Positions 35,062 through 44,356 of a stretch of 62,876 nt of DNA are shown one piece after another. Under the pieces are notes generated by a model that was given only the letters and a program-made list of their open reading frames with translations, had not been told where the DNA came from and searched no databases. A program made the translations under genes and the position numbers. Numbering within the stretch: the stretch's first letter is position 1; each line of letters starts with the position of its first letter. Origin of the DNA: Clostridia bacterium (lineage in GTDB: Bacteria; Bacillota; Clostridia; Lachnospirales; Lachnospiraceae); NCBI GenBank assembly GCA_009929615.1, contig SAAB01000016.1:1-62876 (forward strand). Direction: 5' to 3'.

Positions 35062-36621
35062 ATGGAACAAAAGAAAAAAGATGACTTCCGACAAAGTGGA
35101 ATTCTTGTACATCCAACTTCCTTTCCGGGCCCCTATGGTATTGGGGACCTTGGAAAGGGAGCCTACCATTTTATAGATTTTTTAAAAGAAGCCGGACAAA
35201 CTCTCTGGCAGTGCCTGCCCTTAGGTCACACAGGTTTTGGCGACTCACCTTATCAGGCTTTTTCCGCCTTTGCAGGACAACCGCTGATTATCAGTCCGGA
35301 ACGGTTAATCGACTGGGAATTATTAACAGCTGAAGATTTACCACCACATCCTGAGTGGGATAATTCCCATGTGGATTACGGCCCTTTAATTGAATTTAAA
35401 ACAGCCTTGTTGAAGAAAGCTCACGAAAACTTTCTCAGCACCCCTGTAGTTTCTCTCCTTGATGAATTCCGGACCTTTTGTCTGGATAATAGTGCCTGGC
35501 TGCCTGACTACGCCCTTTTCATGACCCTCAAAGAGGTTCACGGAGGAAAACCATGGACAGAATGGGACTTAACCTATCGTTTTCCCAGCACCGCTGTAAA
35601 AGCTGCTGCTTTAAAGGAATTTGAAGAAACCGTGCATTACTACCAGTTTATTCAATATGTCTTCTTTAAACAGTGGCAGGAACTGCGAAATTACGCCCAC
35701 GACAATGGCATACAGATTATTGGGGATATTCCAATTTTTGTATCCACCGACAGTGCAGATGTCTGGGCCCATAAAGAATTATTCCAGTTAGACAAAGAAG
35801 GGTACCCGACGGTTGTTGCCGGTGTCCCTCCAGATTATTTCAGTGCAACCGGACAGCTTTGGGGAAACCCTCTCTATGACTGGGATGCTCATAAAAAAGA
35901 AAACTATAAGTGGTGGATTTCCCGTATTACCTACCAGCTCACCATGACAGATATGCTCCGCATTGACCATTTCCGTGGTTTTGAAGCCTATTGGGCAATT
36001 CCTTATGGTGAAGAAACCGCAGTTAATGGCAAATGGATAAAAGGCCCCGGTCATGACTTTTTAAGACATATTACGGAGGCTTTTAATGGCAGTCTGCCTA
36101 TTATCGCCGAAGACCTCGGTGTTATCACACCATCTGTTGAAGACCTACGGGATACCTATCATTTTCCCGGAATGCGTATTCTTCAGTTCGCTTTTGATGA
36201 TATCCGCGATAATAACTATCTGCCCCATCATTACATTGAAAACTGTGTCTGCTATACCGGAACCCATGATAACGACACTACAGTAGGATGGTATCGACAG
36301 GCCTCACCCCAGTCCCAGGACCGGGTTCGACGGTATATGAACTGTGATGGCAACAATGTGGCCTGGGATTTTATCCGCCTCGCCATGAGTTCCGTTGCCC
36401 GTTATACCCTCTTCCCTCTTCAAGATGTTTTTGGTCTGGACAGTTCCGGCCGAATGAATACCCCCGGGACAAGCATGGGGAACTGGGCATGGCGTTATGA
36501 AGATAACCAGTTAAATTCAGGCACTGCTGCCTACCTTAAAGAACTATCCGGCCTTTTTGGCCGTAACGAAAAATTACCAGACTTATCCTGTACGGAAGCT
36601 GAGGAGGATGTTGAACAATGA
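35062..36621 (+). CDS. malQ: 4-alpha-glucanotransferase (amylomaltase)
   Basis: A 519-residue GH77 enzyme that moves maltodextrin segments between glucans in glycogen and maltose use. It shows GILVHPTSFPGPYGIGDLG at the start, DIPIFVSTDSADVW, the catalytic nucleophile region RIDHFRGFEAYW, the acid Glu in IAEDLGVITP and THDNDT near the end. The reading frame stays open about 440 nt upstream, but GGGAGG lies 6 nt before the ATG at 35062 and family alignment starts there. Its stop overlaps plsC by 4 nt (ATGA). Confidence 0.95.
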   Translation: MEQKKKDDFRQSGILVHPTSFPGPYGIGDLGKGAYHFIDFLKEAGQTLWQCLPLGHTGFGDSPYQAFSAFAGQPLIISPERLIDWELLTAEDLPPHPEWDNSHVDYGPLIEFKTALLKKAHENFLSTPVVSLLDEFRTFCLDNSAWLPDYALFMTLKEVHGGKPWTEWDLTYRFPSTAVKAAALKEFEETVHYYQFIQYVFFKQWQELRNYAHDNGIQIIGDIPIFVSTDSADVWAHKELFQLDKEGYPTVVAGVPPDYFSATGQLWGNPLYDWDAHKKENYKWWISRITYQLTMTDMLRIDHFRGFEAYWAIPYGEETAVNGKWIKGPGHDFLRHITEAFNGSLPIIAEDLGVITPSVEDLRDTYHFPGMRILQFAFDDIRDNNYLPHHYIENCVCYTGTHDNDTTVGWYRQASPQSQDRVRRYMNCDGNNVAWDFIRLAMSSVARYTLFPLQDVFGLDSSGRMNTPGTSMGNWAWRYEDNQLNSGTAAYLKELSGLFGRNEKLPDLSCTEAEEDVEQ

Positions 36622-37337
36622 TACGTATTATTTCCATCGTTTTATTTTTAGTACTGTTTTCAATTGTCAGTCTGCCCGTATACCTCGTAATGAATATTAT
36701 CGGGCACTTTAACCCTTACCGCAAAGCCCAGCTGTCTCAAAGCTTTGTTGTTGGTGCTTTTAAAATTATTTTGAAAATCAGTGGAACCACCATCCATGTT
36801 ACCGGTCTGGAAAATGTCCCCGAGGACACGCCTGTTCTCTATGTAGGAAATCATCGGAGCTATTATGATATTGTCACCTGTTATACACTGGTGAAAAATA
36901 ATACCGGCTTTATTTCCAAAAAAGAAATGGAAAAAATACCTTGTATCAGCCGCTGGATGCGTTATCTGAACTGCCAGTTTCTGGACCGGGAAAATGTCCG
37001 CGAAGGCTTAAAAACCATTCTGTCCTGCATTGATTTAGTAAAGAATGGTACTTCCATTTTCCTTTTTCCTGAAGGGACGCGTAACCTGGGCGGTGAAATG
37101 CTTCCATTTAAAGAAGGCGGTTTTAAAATTGCATTGAAAACAGGCTGTCCTATTGTCCCGGTAGCCATTTACAATACGGAAAATATTTTCGAAACCCATC
37201 TTCCAAGAGTAAAAAAGCAGACCGTGTCCATTCAGTTTGGCGCACCTATTTATGTTGAAAATCTCTCTCCTGCCGAAAAGAAATCTCTTGGAACTTCCGT
37301 TCAGGCACAGATTGTTGACATGTTAAATGAAAAATAA
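36618..37337 (+). CDS. plsC: 1-acyl-sn-glycerol-3-phosphate acyltransferase
   Basis: A 239-residue membrane-associated enzyme that acylates lysophosphatidic acid to phosphatidic acid. An N-terminal hydrophobic segment is followed by the catalytic NHRSYYD (H79 and D84), GFISKKEMEKIP, the substrate motif FLFPEGTRN and the late CPIVPVAIYNTE. Length matches PlsC. It starts inside the malQ stop codon region, so translation is coupled although the pathways are unrelated. Confidence 0.93.
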   Translation: MIRIISIVLFLVLFSIVSLPVYLVMNIIGHFNPYRKAQLSQSFVVGAFKIILKISGTTIHVTGLENVPEDTPVLYVGNHRSYYDIVTCYTLVKNNTGFISKKEMEKIPCISRWMRYLNCQFLDRENVREGLKTILSCIDLVKNGTSIFLFPEGTRNLGGEMLPFKEGGFKIALKTGCPIVPVAIYNTENIFETHLPRVKKQTVSIQFGAPIYVENLSPAEKKSLGTSVQAQIVDMLNEK

Positions 37338-37380
37338 ACCAAATTCTTTCATTTTTACTATTCATTTTTAGGGCAAAGCA

Positions 37381-37389
37381 TGTTACAAT
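37381..37389 (+). promoter_or_regulatory. Extended -10 upstream of the 157-residue protein gene
   Basis: TGTTACAAT, with TTCATT about 17 nt upstream as a weak -35. It lies after plsC and 36 nt before the next ATG, with GGAGG between them. Confidence 0.5.
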
Positions 37390-37424
37390 GGACAATGATT
37401 GAATTTTAAAGGAGGAAGCAGACG

Positions 37425-37898
37425 ATGATACCTGTAGCACTACTTATGTCAACAGTCAGCATTGTTTTGATTGTCATCCTCGTGGTCATTCTGATTGCCC
37501 TTGGTGTTCTTGCATTTTGGGGAAACAAGCAGCAAAAGAAAGCTGAATCTGCACAACAGCAGATTGATGCCGCTGCTCAGCCGATGACTATGCTGGTCAT
37601 TGACAAGAAAAGATTAAAGATGACTGAATCTGGCTTACCAAAAATTGTCATAGATTCCACACCGAAACTGATGCGCCGTACGAAAGTACCGATTGTAAAA
37701 GCTAAAGTTGGTCCTAGAATTATGACCCTCATCGCTGATGATAAGATTTACGATTTAATTCCTGTAAAACAGGAGGTTAAAGCGATGGTCAGCGGTATGT
37801 ATATTGTAAGTGTTAAGAGCTTAAGAGGCCCTGCACTGACAGCTCCGCCAAAAGTTGGATTTTTCCAGAGAATGAAGAATAAAATTTCAGGCAAATAA
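37425..37898 (+). CDS. Single-pass membrane protein, unknown function
   Basis: A 157-residue protein: a long N-terminal hydrophobic helix (about residues 4-31, LMSTVSIVLIVILVVILIAL), a Lys/Gln/Ala-rich helix, then a soluble beta-rich domain (MTMLVIDKKRLKMTESGLP, KVGPRIMTLIADDKIYDLIPVKQEVKAMVSGMYIVSVK) and a basic tail (QRMKNKISGK). The soluble part probably faces the cytosol given the Lys-rich stretch after the helix. AGGAGG sits 9 nt before the ATG. I know no function for it. It has its own promoter and terminator. Confidence 0.8.
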   Translation: MIPVALLMSTVSIVLIVILVVILIALGVLAFWGNKQQKKAESAQQQIDAAAQPMTMLVIDKKRLKMTESGLPKIVIDSTPKLMRRTKVPIVKAKVGPRIMTLIADDKIYDLIPVKQEVKAMVSGMYIVSVKSLRGPALTAPPKVGFFQRMKNKISGK

Positions 37899-37940
37899 AA
37901 AAAGAAATTCTGTCCTAGTTGAGACAGAATTTCTTTTTTT
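37897..37940. terminator. Bidirectional terminator
   Basis: The stem AAAAAAGAAATTCTGTC/GACAGAATTTCTTTTTT with an 8-nt loop has A and T runs on both sides, between convergent genes ending at 37898 and 37948. Confidence 0.9.
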
Positions 37941-37947
37941 ATGTTTA

Positions 37948-38412
37948 TTAATGTGCTTTACAGCTCAGGTTTTTAACCTTAAGTTTAAAGACACCTACCA
38001 TTTTAAGTATCATTTCGTTAAATTCCCAGTCACCTTTATCATAGTGATTCATAACGATTTCAAGACCGGCTTTCTTCTCTTCAATATCTTCTATCATTTC
38101 AATCGTTCCATCGCCAATAATGCTTTCATATAAATAAGAATATTTACAAGCTGCTTCCCCGGTAACCAGTTCATGCTTGGTATCCATCTCAAAGGCCGCA
38201 TATCCACTCTCCCGGATACAATCGCCCTTTCTTCCGGCAGCGGCTCCATGGCAGTAAATCGTCCATTCGCCATCTTCTTCTGTGAAGCCAAAATTCAAAG
38301 GCACAATATACAAGCCTTCTGCATCCTGAAATCCAAGACGCACGCAATCGCACTTTGCCATAATCTCCTTAATCATTTCCAAGTCTTTAATCTCTCTGTC
38401 TTTTCTTCTCAT
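37948..38412 (-). CDS. Pyridoxamine 5'-phosphate oxidase-like flavin protein (NimA-type)
   Basis: A 154-residue split-barrel FMN-binding family protein. Recognisable parts are CDCVRLGFQDAEGLYIVPLNFGF near the start, TIYCHGAAAGRKGDCIRESGYAAFEMD in the middle and the typical segment SIIGDGTIEMIED. Such proteins bind FMN, F420 or haem and reduce small molecules. Related members include nitroimidazole-resistance proteins. It is divergent from a MocR-type regulator with a shared 138-nt region holding inverted repeats, so that regulator probably controls it. Confidence 0.83.
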   Translation of the reverse strand: MRRKDREIKDLEMIKEIMAKCDCVRLGFQDAEGLYIVPLNFGFTEEDGEWTIYCHGAAAGRKGDCIRESGYAAFEMDTKHELVTGEAACKYSYLYESIIGDGTIEMIEDIEEKKAGLEIVMNHYDKGDWEFNEMILKMVGVFKLKVKNLSCKAH

Positions 38413-38468
38413 ATGATATCTCTCCTTTAAATAATACTTTTGACCTTCTCTGATTTTATGATATACTC

Positions 38469-38520
38469 AAATTGGACTTGTGAAAAGTTCCAATTTCTTA
38501 TTTTTTTAGAGTGCCAATTT
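38469..38520. promoter_or_regulatory. Inverted repeats in the PNPOx / MocR intergenic region
   Basis: Arm AAATTGGAC (38469-38477), inverted arm GTTCCAATTT (38487-38496) and a third inverted copy GTGCCAATTT (38511-38520). The arrangement fits a MocR binding site, in which two closely spaced half-sites are read by a dimer and a third changes the contact on effector binding. The function is inferred from position. Confidence 0.6.
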
Positions 38521-38550
38521 AAAATATACCTTATAATTAGGAGAAGCCTT

Positions 38551-39945
38551 ATGATAATAATAGATTCCAGAAAAAAAGAACCCCTCAGTAAACAAATTTA
38601 TCAACACATCAGCGAAGATATTACCTCACACCGCTATCATGCCGGAGATCGGCTTCCCGCCACCCGATCACTGGCTTTAGAATTATCCGTCAGCCGGAAC
38701 ACGGTCACTGCCGCTTATGAACAGCTCCTTGCCGAAGGTTACATCACCGCCCGAAGGGGAAGTGGCTTTATTGTCAATGATATTGCCACCGATGGCATTC
38801 TCACAACAGTTCCCCCGCTGCCCATTGCCTCACCGCCTGTGCCTGCACCATCTTTTCAGGTCAATTTCGAATACGGCTCTTTTGATAATTCTCTCTTTCC
38901 CTATAACCAGTGGAAAAAATATATTTCCAAAGCTCTGGACCAAATGGCTCTTCGCCCCGTTAATACCTATCCGGAACGTCAGGGAGAATATGTGCTTCGC
39001 CAGGCAATAACCGACTATCTGTACCAGTCCCGGGATGTCCGATGCAAACCGGAGCAAGTCATCATTACCTCCGGTCATCCCTATTCCATGGAGATATTGT
39101 GCCAGCTTTTCCTGGATTCTTCCAAGATTCTCGCAATAGAAAATCCCGGCTATGATGCCACCCGGAATGTTTTTGAAAATCATGGCTATCATATCCACCC
39201 TGTTTCCCTGGAATCGGATGGGGTCTCTTTAACACAGGTTCGTGAGAGCAATGCCGCACTTTTATATCTAACACCATCCCATCAGTTTCCTACCGGCTGT
39301 GTTCTTTCCATCCAGAAAAGAAACCAGCTCCTTCAGTGGGCCTTTGAAACAGATTCCTACATCATCGAAGATGACTACGACAGTGAATTGCGCTATTACA
39401 CCAACCCCATCCCGTCTATGTATTCCCTGGACACCCATGGAAACACCATTTATATTGGAACCTTTTCAAAATCATTATCGCCTGCGCTCCGTACCGCATA
39501 CATTGTCTTGCCGGAAGCCCTTCTGCCTCTCTATAAAAAATATTATCAGCGATATAATGTGGGCGTTTCCCAGATAACCCAGTTTGCACTGGCTGAATTC
39601 ATCTCTGATGGAAGTTATAAAAAACACCTGAACCGCCTGAGAACCTTATATCGAAAAAAACAAAAAGCCTTTACGGATGCCATTCGGAAGGTCTTTGGAA
39701 ATAAAGCTGAAATTGTCGGAAGCCAGGCAGGCCTTCATATTCTCCTTAATATAAAAACAACGCTTTCCAATAACGAATTACTGAAAAGCGCTGAAATTGC
39801 AGGTATAAAAATACATTCTCCAAAAGCTCATTATATTTCTCCGGCCCATTGTCCTGAAAATCAGCTTCTTCTAGGCTTTGCCGGTATTGCTCCGGAAGAC
39901 TTTATAACACATATATCGACCTTATATAACCTTTGGATGGTCTAA
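38551..39945 (+). CDS. MocR/PdxR-type regulator (GntR helix-turn-helix plus aminotransferase fold)
   Basis: A 464-residue regulator. The N-terminal winged helix (LSKQIYQHISEDI, RLPATRSLALELSVSRNTVTAAYEQLLAEGYI) is followed after a Pro-rich linker by a fold-type I aminotransferase-like domain with the PLP-binding lysine in YIGTFSKSLSPALRTAY and YLTPSHQFPTG. MocR proteins sense PLP or amino compounds and control vitamin B6 or amino-acid genes. The start at 38551 has AGGAGA before it; an earlier in-frame ATG at 38440 would read through the operator region. It is divergent from the PNPOx-like gene. Its stop overlaps the stop of cca. Confidence 0.9.
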   Translation: MIIIDSRKKEPLSKQIYQHISEDITSHRYHAGDRLPATRSLALELSVSRNTVTAAYEQLLAEGYITARRGSGFIVNDIATDGILTTVPPLPIASPPVPAPSFQVNFEYGSFDNSLFPYNQWKKYISKALDQMALRPVNTYPERQGEYVLRQAITDYLYQSRDVRCKPEQVIITSGHPYSMEILCQLFLDSSKILAIENPGYDATRNVFENHGYHIHPVSLESDGVSLTQVRESNAALLYLTPSHQFPTGCVLSIQKRNQLLQWAFETDSYIIEDDYDSELRYYTNPIPSMYSLDTHGNTIYIGTFSKSLSPALRTAYIVLPEALLPLYKKYYQRYNVGVSQITQFALAEFISDGSYKKHLNRLRTLYRKKQKAFTDAIRKVFGNKAEIVGSQAGLHILLNIKTTLSNNELLKSAEIAGIKIHSPKAHYISPAHCPENQLLLGFAGIAPEDFITHISTLYNLWMV

Positions 39946-41309
39946 GAAAAGAAATAATCCTTTTCATCAAAAATCGTCGGGTCATCCTTTACCTGAAGGC
40001 CAAGCTCCAAAAGTTTGGCTTTTGTATTTAAAGACTGGTCATCGATAACCAGCTCAACTAACCGTTCTAATACGGCACCGACAGTGGGTCCCTGAAGAAT
40101 GCCCGCCTGTATCAAATCCCTGCCATTAACCGCCAGTGACTTTACCTCAAAGCAGTCTCCACGTTCAATAATCTGATGATAAACTTCTTCTTTTTGCCGC
40201 AGAAGTTCCAGTTTTCCCGGTACAACTTCCGGATTCTTAGCTGAAATATCTGCCTGCTGGACGAGAATGAACCAATCAAAAATATCCCGGCCCACCCGGT
40301 TTAATGCTCTCCGCACACTGGCCTCCTCCGGGAAGTATTTCAATCCATGCCATTTCACCAGACGGCACACTCTGTCTGCTGTATAGTTGTCGAATTTCAA
40401 CCGTTTCATAATCTTTCTAGCCATTACCGCACTGGCTTCCGGATGCTTATAGAAAATATCCCGGTCTCCATCGGTTTTTTTCACTACCGGCTTTCCAAAA
40501 TCATGCAGGAGCATCGTCCACCGAAGAATCGGCTCTGCCGAAATATTCTCCAAGGCAATAAGGGTATGTTTTTCCACATCATAGATGTGATTCGGTGTAT
40601 GCTGTGCCACCCCGACAATCCCATCATATTCGGGGAGAACAATCTTTGTCAGTCCCAATTTCCACGCCTTATGAATCTTCTCCGGATGGTCCGAAACGAG
40701 AAGCTTCACCAGTTCTACACGAATGCGCTCTGCACTTATATCGGCCAAAGTCGGAGCCCCCGTCTGCATGGCCTTTTCCGTATCTTTATCAATCTCAAAA
40801 TCCAGCTGGGCAGAGAATCGAATGGCTCTTAAAATTCTCAAAGCATCTTCCTCGAATCGTTCTTCCGGTTTCCCCACACAGCAAATTCTGTGATTCTTTA
40901 AATCTTCCATTCCATGAAATATATCCACCAGCCCGGATACCGAATTATAGGCCATAGCATTAATGGTAAAATCCCGGCGTTTCAAATCCTCCTCGAGGCT
41001 GGCTGTAAATGCCACTTCCTTCGGATGACGATGGTCCTCATACTCTCCATCGATTCGGTAAGTCGTCACCTCAAACTGTCCTTCTTCCATTAATACGGTC
41101 ACTGTGCCATGCTCAATCCCCGTGTCTACCGTTCTTGGAAAAATTTTCTTTACCTGCTCCGGCCTGGCCGAAGTCGTAATATCCCAATCCTCTGGTACTC
41201 GTCCTAAAATACTATCGCGGACACAGCCACCAACAGCATAAGCCTCAAATCCGGCGGCCATCAGTTCCCGTATAATTATTTCCGCTTCTTCCGGAATATA
41301 CATCTTCAT
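39942..41309 (-). CDS. cca: CCA tRNA nucleotidyltransferase
   Basis: A 455-residue enzyme adding or repairing the 3' CCA of tRNA. The class II nucleotidyltransferase head shows AVGGCVRDSILGRVPEDWDIT, IEHGTVTV and RRDFTINAMAYN; the neck has RFEEDALRILRAIRF; an HD domain (LLHDFGKP) follows. The start at 41309 has GGTAGGG upstream and the family starts there; the open frame extends further without a ribosome site. Its 3' end overlaps the MocR gene end by 4 nt on the opposite strand. Confidence 0.93.
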   Translation of the reverse strand: MKMYIPEEAEIIIRELMAAGFEAYAVGGCVRDSILGRVPEDWDITTSARPEQVKKIFPRTVDTGIEHGTVTVLMEEGQFEVTTYRIDGEYEDHRHPKEVAFTASLEEDLKRRDFTINAMAYNSVSGLVDIFHGMEDLKNHRICCVGKPEERFEEDALRILRAIRFSAQLDFEIDKDTEKAMQTGAPTLADISAERIRVELVKLLVSDHPEKIHKAWKLGLTKIVLPEYDGIVGVAQHTPNHIYDVEKHTLIALENISAEPILRWTMLLHDFGKPVVKKTDGDRDIFYKHPEASAVMARKIMKRLKFDNYTADRVCRLVKWHGLKYFPEEASVRRALNRVGRDIFDWFILVQQADISAKNPEVVPGKLELLRQKEEVYHQIIERGDCFEVKSLAVNGRDLIQAGILQGPTVGAVLERLVELVIDDQSLNTKAKLLELGLQVKDDPTIFDEKDYFFS

Positions 41310-41475
41310 CCGCCCTACCTCTTTTCTAAAAATTCCTGTCCTTTGCCAACATTTTACCACATTAAATGAATACATGGAATACCTCATAAAAGGACTTGTC
41401 AAAAATTTATCTATTGAAGATTTCCCCTTTATAGCTTATAATATTAGGTAACGCTTAAGAAAGTAGGTTTAATAT

Positions 41476-41892
41476 ATGGATGATACACAAATGAAATTAA
41501 AAAGACATGAACAATGGCTGATGACATTAAAGATTCTTGCTATTGTCTGTTCAGTTCTTGGTATTATATTACTCTATAGATATATAACCACCAACGGACA
41601 TCCGGGAGGTATGGCTATCTGCCTTTTATCTGCCGTTATGTTCTTTATGGCTTACCGTGAAAAATCCGGCGAACCAAAACCCGGCAGCCCGGAATATGAA
41701 GCGAAGGAACGTGCTCACGAAGCTAAGATAAAAGCAAGCCAGGAGCGTATGTACCGGAAACAGCATCCTTTCATGGTCGCACGTGAACTCGTCGATGAAA
41801 ACAAGGATGCAAAAAAACCATCCTCCACTTCCAAGGCTCGTCCGAAAACAGAGTCTGTAAAACCAGAGGATGATTCTAAAACAGAAGCTTAG
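41476..41892 (+). CDS. Small membrane protein with charged tail, unknown function
   Basis: A 138-residue protein with two hydrophobic helices (LMTLKILAIVCSVLGIILLY and GMAICLLSAVMFFMAY) followed by a soluble, very charged C-terminal half rich in Lys, Glu and Ala (SPEYEAKERAHEAKIKASQERM, then a Lys/Pro/Ser tail). The two helices make a hairpin with both ends in the cytosol. No family is recognised. It is divergent from cca. Its stop overlaps the stop of the next minus-strand gene by 4 nt (41889-41892). Confidence 0.75.
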   Translation: MDDTQMKLKRHEQWLMTLKILAIVCSVLGIILLYRYITTNGHPGGMAICLLSAVMFFMAYREKSGEPKPGSPEYEAKERAHEAKIKASQERMYRKQHPFMVARELVDENKDAKKPSSTSKARPKTESVKPEDDSKTEA

Positions 41893-42398
41893 GCACCGAG
41901 TACCTTTGCTTTAATTTCTTCAAAATTTACCGGCCGGTAATCTATCCGCTCAACACAGACGCAGATGGACTGGCTGCAATAATCCTTGTATGTTGGATTA
42001 CTATGGACATGCCCGTAGATATTCGCATAGGGCATATTCGCATTAATATATAAAGGTTCATGGGATAATATCCAGAATCCTTCTATAATGATTGGCCATG
42101 CACTGGCCTCGTCAAACCCACAGCTTCGGTACCATTCCGGTGACTGATGGTCGTGATTGCCGAGGACCAGTGTTTTTTTTCCGTTTAATGCCTGGCACAA
42201 TCTGGTGACTTCTTCCTTATCTCCAAATGCAAAATCTCCCAAGACAAAAACCCGGTCCTCTTCTCCCACCGTTTCATTCCAGTTTTGAATAAGCTTTGCT
42301 TCCATATCCGCCGTATTCTCAAAGGGCCGATTTTCAAATCGAATCATTGCTTCGTGCCCAAAATGGGTATCCGCAATAAAAAATGTTTTTTCTGACAT
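41889..42398 (-). CDS. Small calcineurin-like phosphoesterase (YfcE-like)
   Basis: A 169-residue metallophosphoesterase. Motifs: FFIADTHFGH (DxH), VFVLGDFAFG (GDxx), LVLGNHDHQS (GNHD), LSHEPLYI and IYGHVHSNP (GHxH), so all metal ligands are there. The short form resembles stand-alone phosphodiesterases of unknown substrate. The start at 42398 (MSEKTFFIADTHFG) is chosen because GGGGAA lies just upstream and the frame before it has no similarity. It follows the beta-helix lipoprotein gene by 62 nt. Confidence 0.85.
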   Translation of the reverse strand: MSEKTFFIADTHFGHEAMIRFENRPFENTADMEAKLIQNWNETVGEEDRVFVLGDFAFGDKEEVTRLCQALNGKKTLVLGNHDHQSPEWYRSCGFDEASAWPIIIEGFWILSHEPLYINANMPYANIYGHVHSNPTYKDYCSQSICVCVERIDYRPVNFEEIKAKVLGA

Positions 42399-42460
42399 AG
42401 GTTCCCCTTCCCCAAATATATAAAATGTTACATTCATTATATTGAATCTGAAAATTTCTG

Positions 42461-44338
42461 TCAATGACCCGGACCGCCGCCCATACCTCCTTTGGTCATT
42501 CCTCCCATGCCGCCGGCACCGCTGCCACTCCATGTTGCAATGCCGTCCAGGGTTACTTCTGCAGTTGTTCCATCTCCATAGGTTATCTGATATGTTTCAC
42601 CGGATACCAGCTCTGAAGAACTAATCTGGATACAGTTATAGGATTTTTTCGGTGTCAGACTGAAGAGCTCTTTACCCGTGCTGTCATTGACAGTTACAGA
42701 TGTTCCTGCTACCATATTTCCATCGGAAACCACCACTGCAGAATACTGGCTTGAAGAATCACTGAAGCCCATAGCCATTCCTGAGTTGCCCACACCTATG
42801 AAGGTACCACCTGTAATCTCTGCTGTGCCACCATAATCCAGCGTACCATTACCTGAATTTTCCGGGCCTTCTACAGTAATAACACCGCCCTCCACGTAAA
42901 GATTTCCATTTGAATCCAGGCCATCTCCGGTAGCATTGACATACAATTCTCCACCACTGATACGTACCCAGCTGTCACTTCCCGAAGCGAAACCATTTTC
43001 TCCCGATCGACCCTCCATCGCTGTATCTGTACCACCGGCAGAGTTTACACCATCATCGGCAACTGTTATATCCATATTTCCGCCTTGAATTTCAACTGTC
43101 AGTCCTTCCAGGCCCTCATAAGACTTGTTAATAGTAATCATGCCATCTCTAATCAAAAGCTGATTATCGGCATGGATACCATCATCTCCGGAATCCATGG
43201 TAAATATTCCACCTTGAATTTCAACATCTCCATTACAATGAACACTATCATCGGAAGAATCTATGGTAAATTCGCCACCATTTAAATAAAGGGCTGTCCC
43301 TGCTTTTAAAGCCTTTGCACTATCTGATTCGGTTTCCTCTGTGGTTGCAGCAGGCTTTTCGCCGCCCCACTGTCCCCAGTTTTCATTGACCTGACCGCTG
43401 GTGTCATAACTTGCATTGGCACTGCCCCCACCGGTTGTAATATTGCCCGATCCTCCATTGATTTGAAGCACTGTTTCAGCCTGCACACCATCCTGGGAAG
43501 CTGTAATATTATAAGTGCCTCCATCTAAAATGACATAACCCTTATCTGTTTCCTCTGCATTGTTCGATTTAATTCCATCTGTACCCGCATTAATCTGAAT
43601 TTCTCCATCTTTAATGCTTACTGAATCTTTTCCTTTAATTCCATTCTGTAAGGCAGTAACATCAAGAATACCATCTACGATTTTCAAATCGTCCTTACTG
43701 CGGATACCGTCCTCGTAATTTCCAGTGACAATCAGCGTGCCTTTTCCATTAATCGAAATATCATCCTTGCTGAAAATGCAGGCATTCGGTTCATCTGTTG
43801 TATCATCTTCATACACATAGGATGCTCCGTCGCTAAACGTATTTGTTGTTCCTTCTGCCAGAGTCAGAATGATTTTCTCACTCTGTATCCCATTAATCAC
43901 AGAACTTGTACTTGAGCTGGCTGTGATACCATTTAAAATAATATGTACCATGTCCTCTTTATCTGCATCCACCTGAATCTGCCCATCCTTCAAAGTTCCA
44001 CTGATAACATAAGTTCCTGCCTGAGTAATTTTCACAACGGACTGCTCTGCCTGAGCACCATTTCCTGTAACCGTTATCGAATCCTCTTTGCATTCGATTT
44101 TTGTTGCATTCGCCTCAGACCAGCTGTCATCCAGGTCCTCTTCATCATAATCCCCTGTCATCGCTGCAGAAGTTGTTTCTATGACAGCGGCCGCGGTTTC
44201 TGAAGTATCCTCTGTAATAATTCCGGTTTCTGTAACCCGGCCTTCGTCGCTGCTTTCTGTCCTTGAACTGCAACCGCCAAGCAACGATAAAATCATCGTT
44301 CCTGTCAGCACTACAACACCTATTTTACTTCGTTTCAT
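42461..44338 (-). CDS. Secreted beta-helix lipoprotein, DUF4353/carbohydrate-binding type
   Basis: A 625-residue lipoprotein (signal with lipobox LLGGC, Cys near 23). After a beta domain, the central 400 residues are a right-handed parallel beta-helix made of repeats such as GKGTLIVTGNYEDGIRSKDDL, GGIFTMDSGDDGIHADNQL and GNMDITVADDGVNSAGG, in which DDG/SDDS turns may bind Ca2+. The C-terminal end is glycine-rich (GGMGGMTKGGMGGGPGH). This is the family of the cellulose/pectin-binding protein Cthe_2159. It is the last gene of an operon with DUF4956 and VTC proteins. Confidence 0.85.
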   Translation of the reverse strand: MKRSKIGVVVLTGTMILSLLGGCSSRTESSDEGRVTETGIITEDTSETAAAVIETTSAAMTGDYDEEDLDDSWSEANATKIECKEDSITVTGNGAQAEQSVVKITQAGTYVISGTLKDGQIQVDADKEDMVHIILNGITASSSTSSVINGIQSEKIILTLAEGTTNTFSDGASYVYEDDTTDEPNACIFSKDDISINGKGTLIVTGNYEDGIRSKDDLKIVDGILDVTALQNGIKGKDSVSIKDGEIQINAGTDGIKSNNAEETDKGYVILDGGTYNITASQDGVQAETVLQINGGSGNITTGGGSANASYDTSGQVNENWGQWGGEKPAATTEETESDSAKALKAGTALYLNGGEFTIDSSDDSVHCNGDVEIQGGIFTMDSGDDGIHADNQLLIRDGMITINKSYEGLEGLTVEIQGGNMDITVADDGVNSAGGTDTAMEGRSGENGFASGSDSWVRISGGELYVNATGDGLDSNGNLYVEGGVITVEGPENSGNGTLDYGGTAEITGGTFIGVGNSGMAMGFSDSSSQYSAVVVSDGNMVAGTSVTVNDSTGKELFSLTPKKSYNCIQISSSELVSGETYQITYGDGTTAEVTLDGIATWSGSGAGGMGGMTKGGMGGGPGH

Positions 44339-44356
44339 ATAATTGCCCCTTCCATT

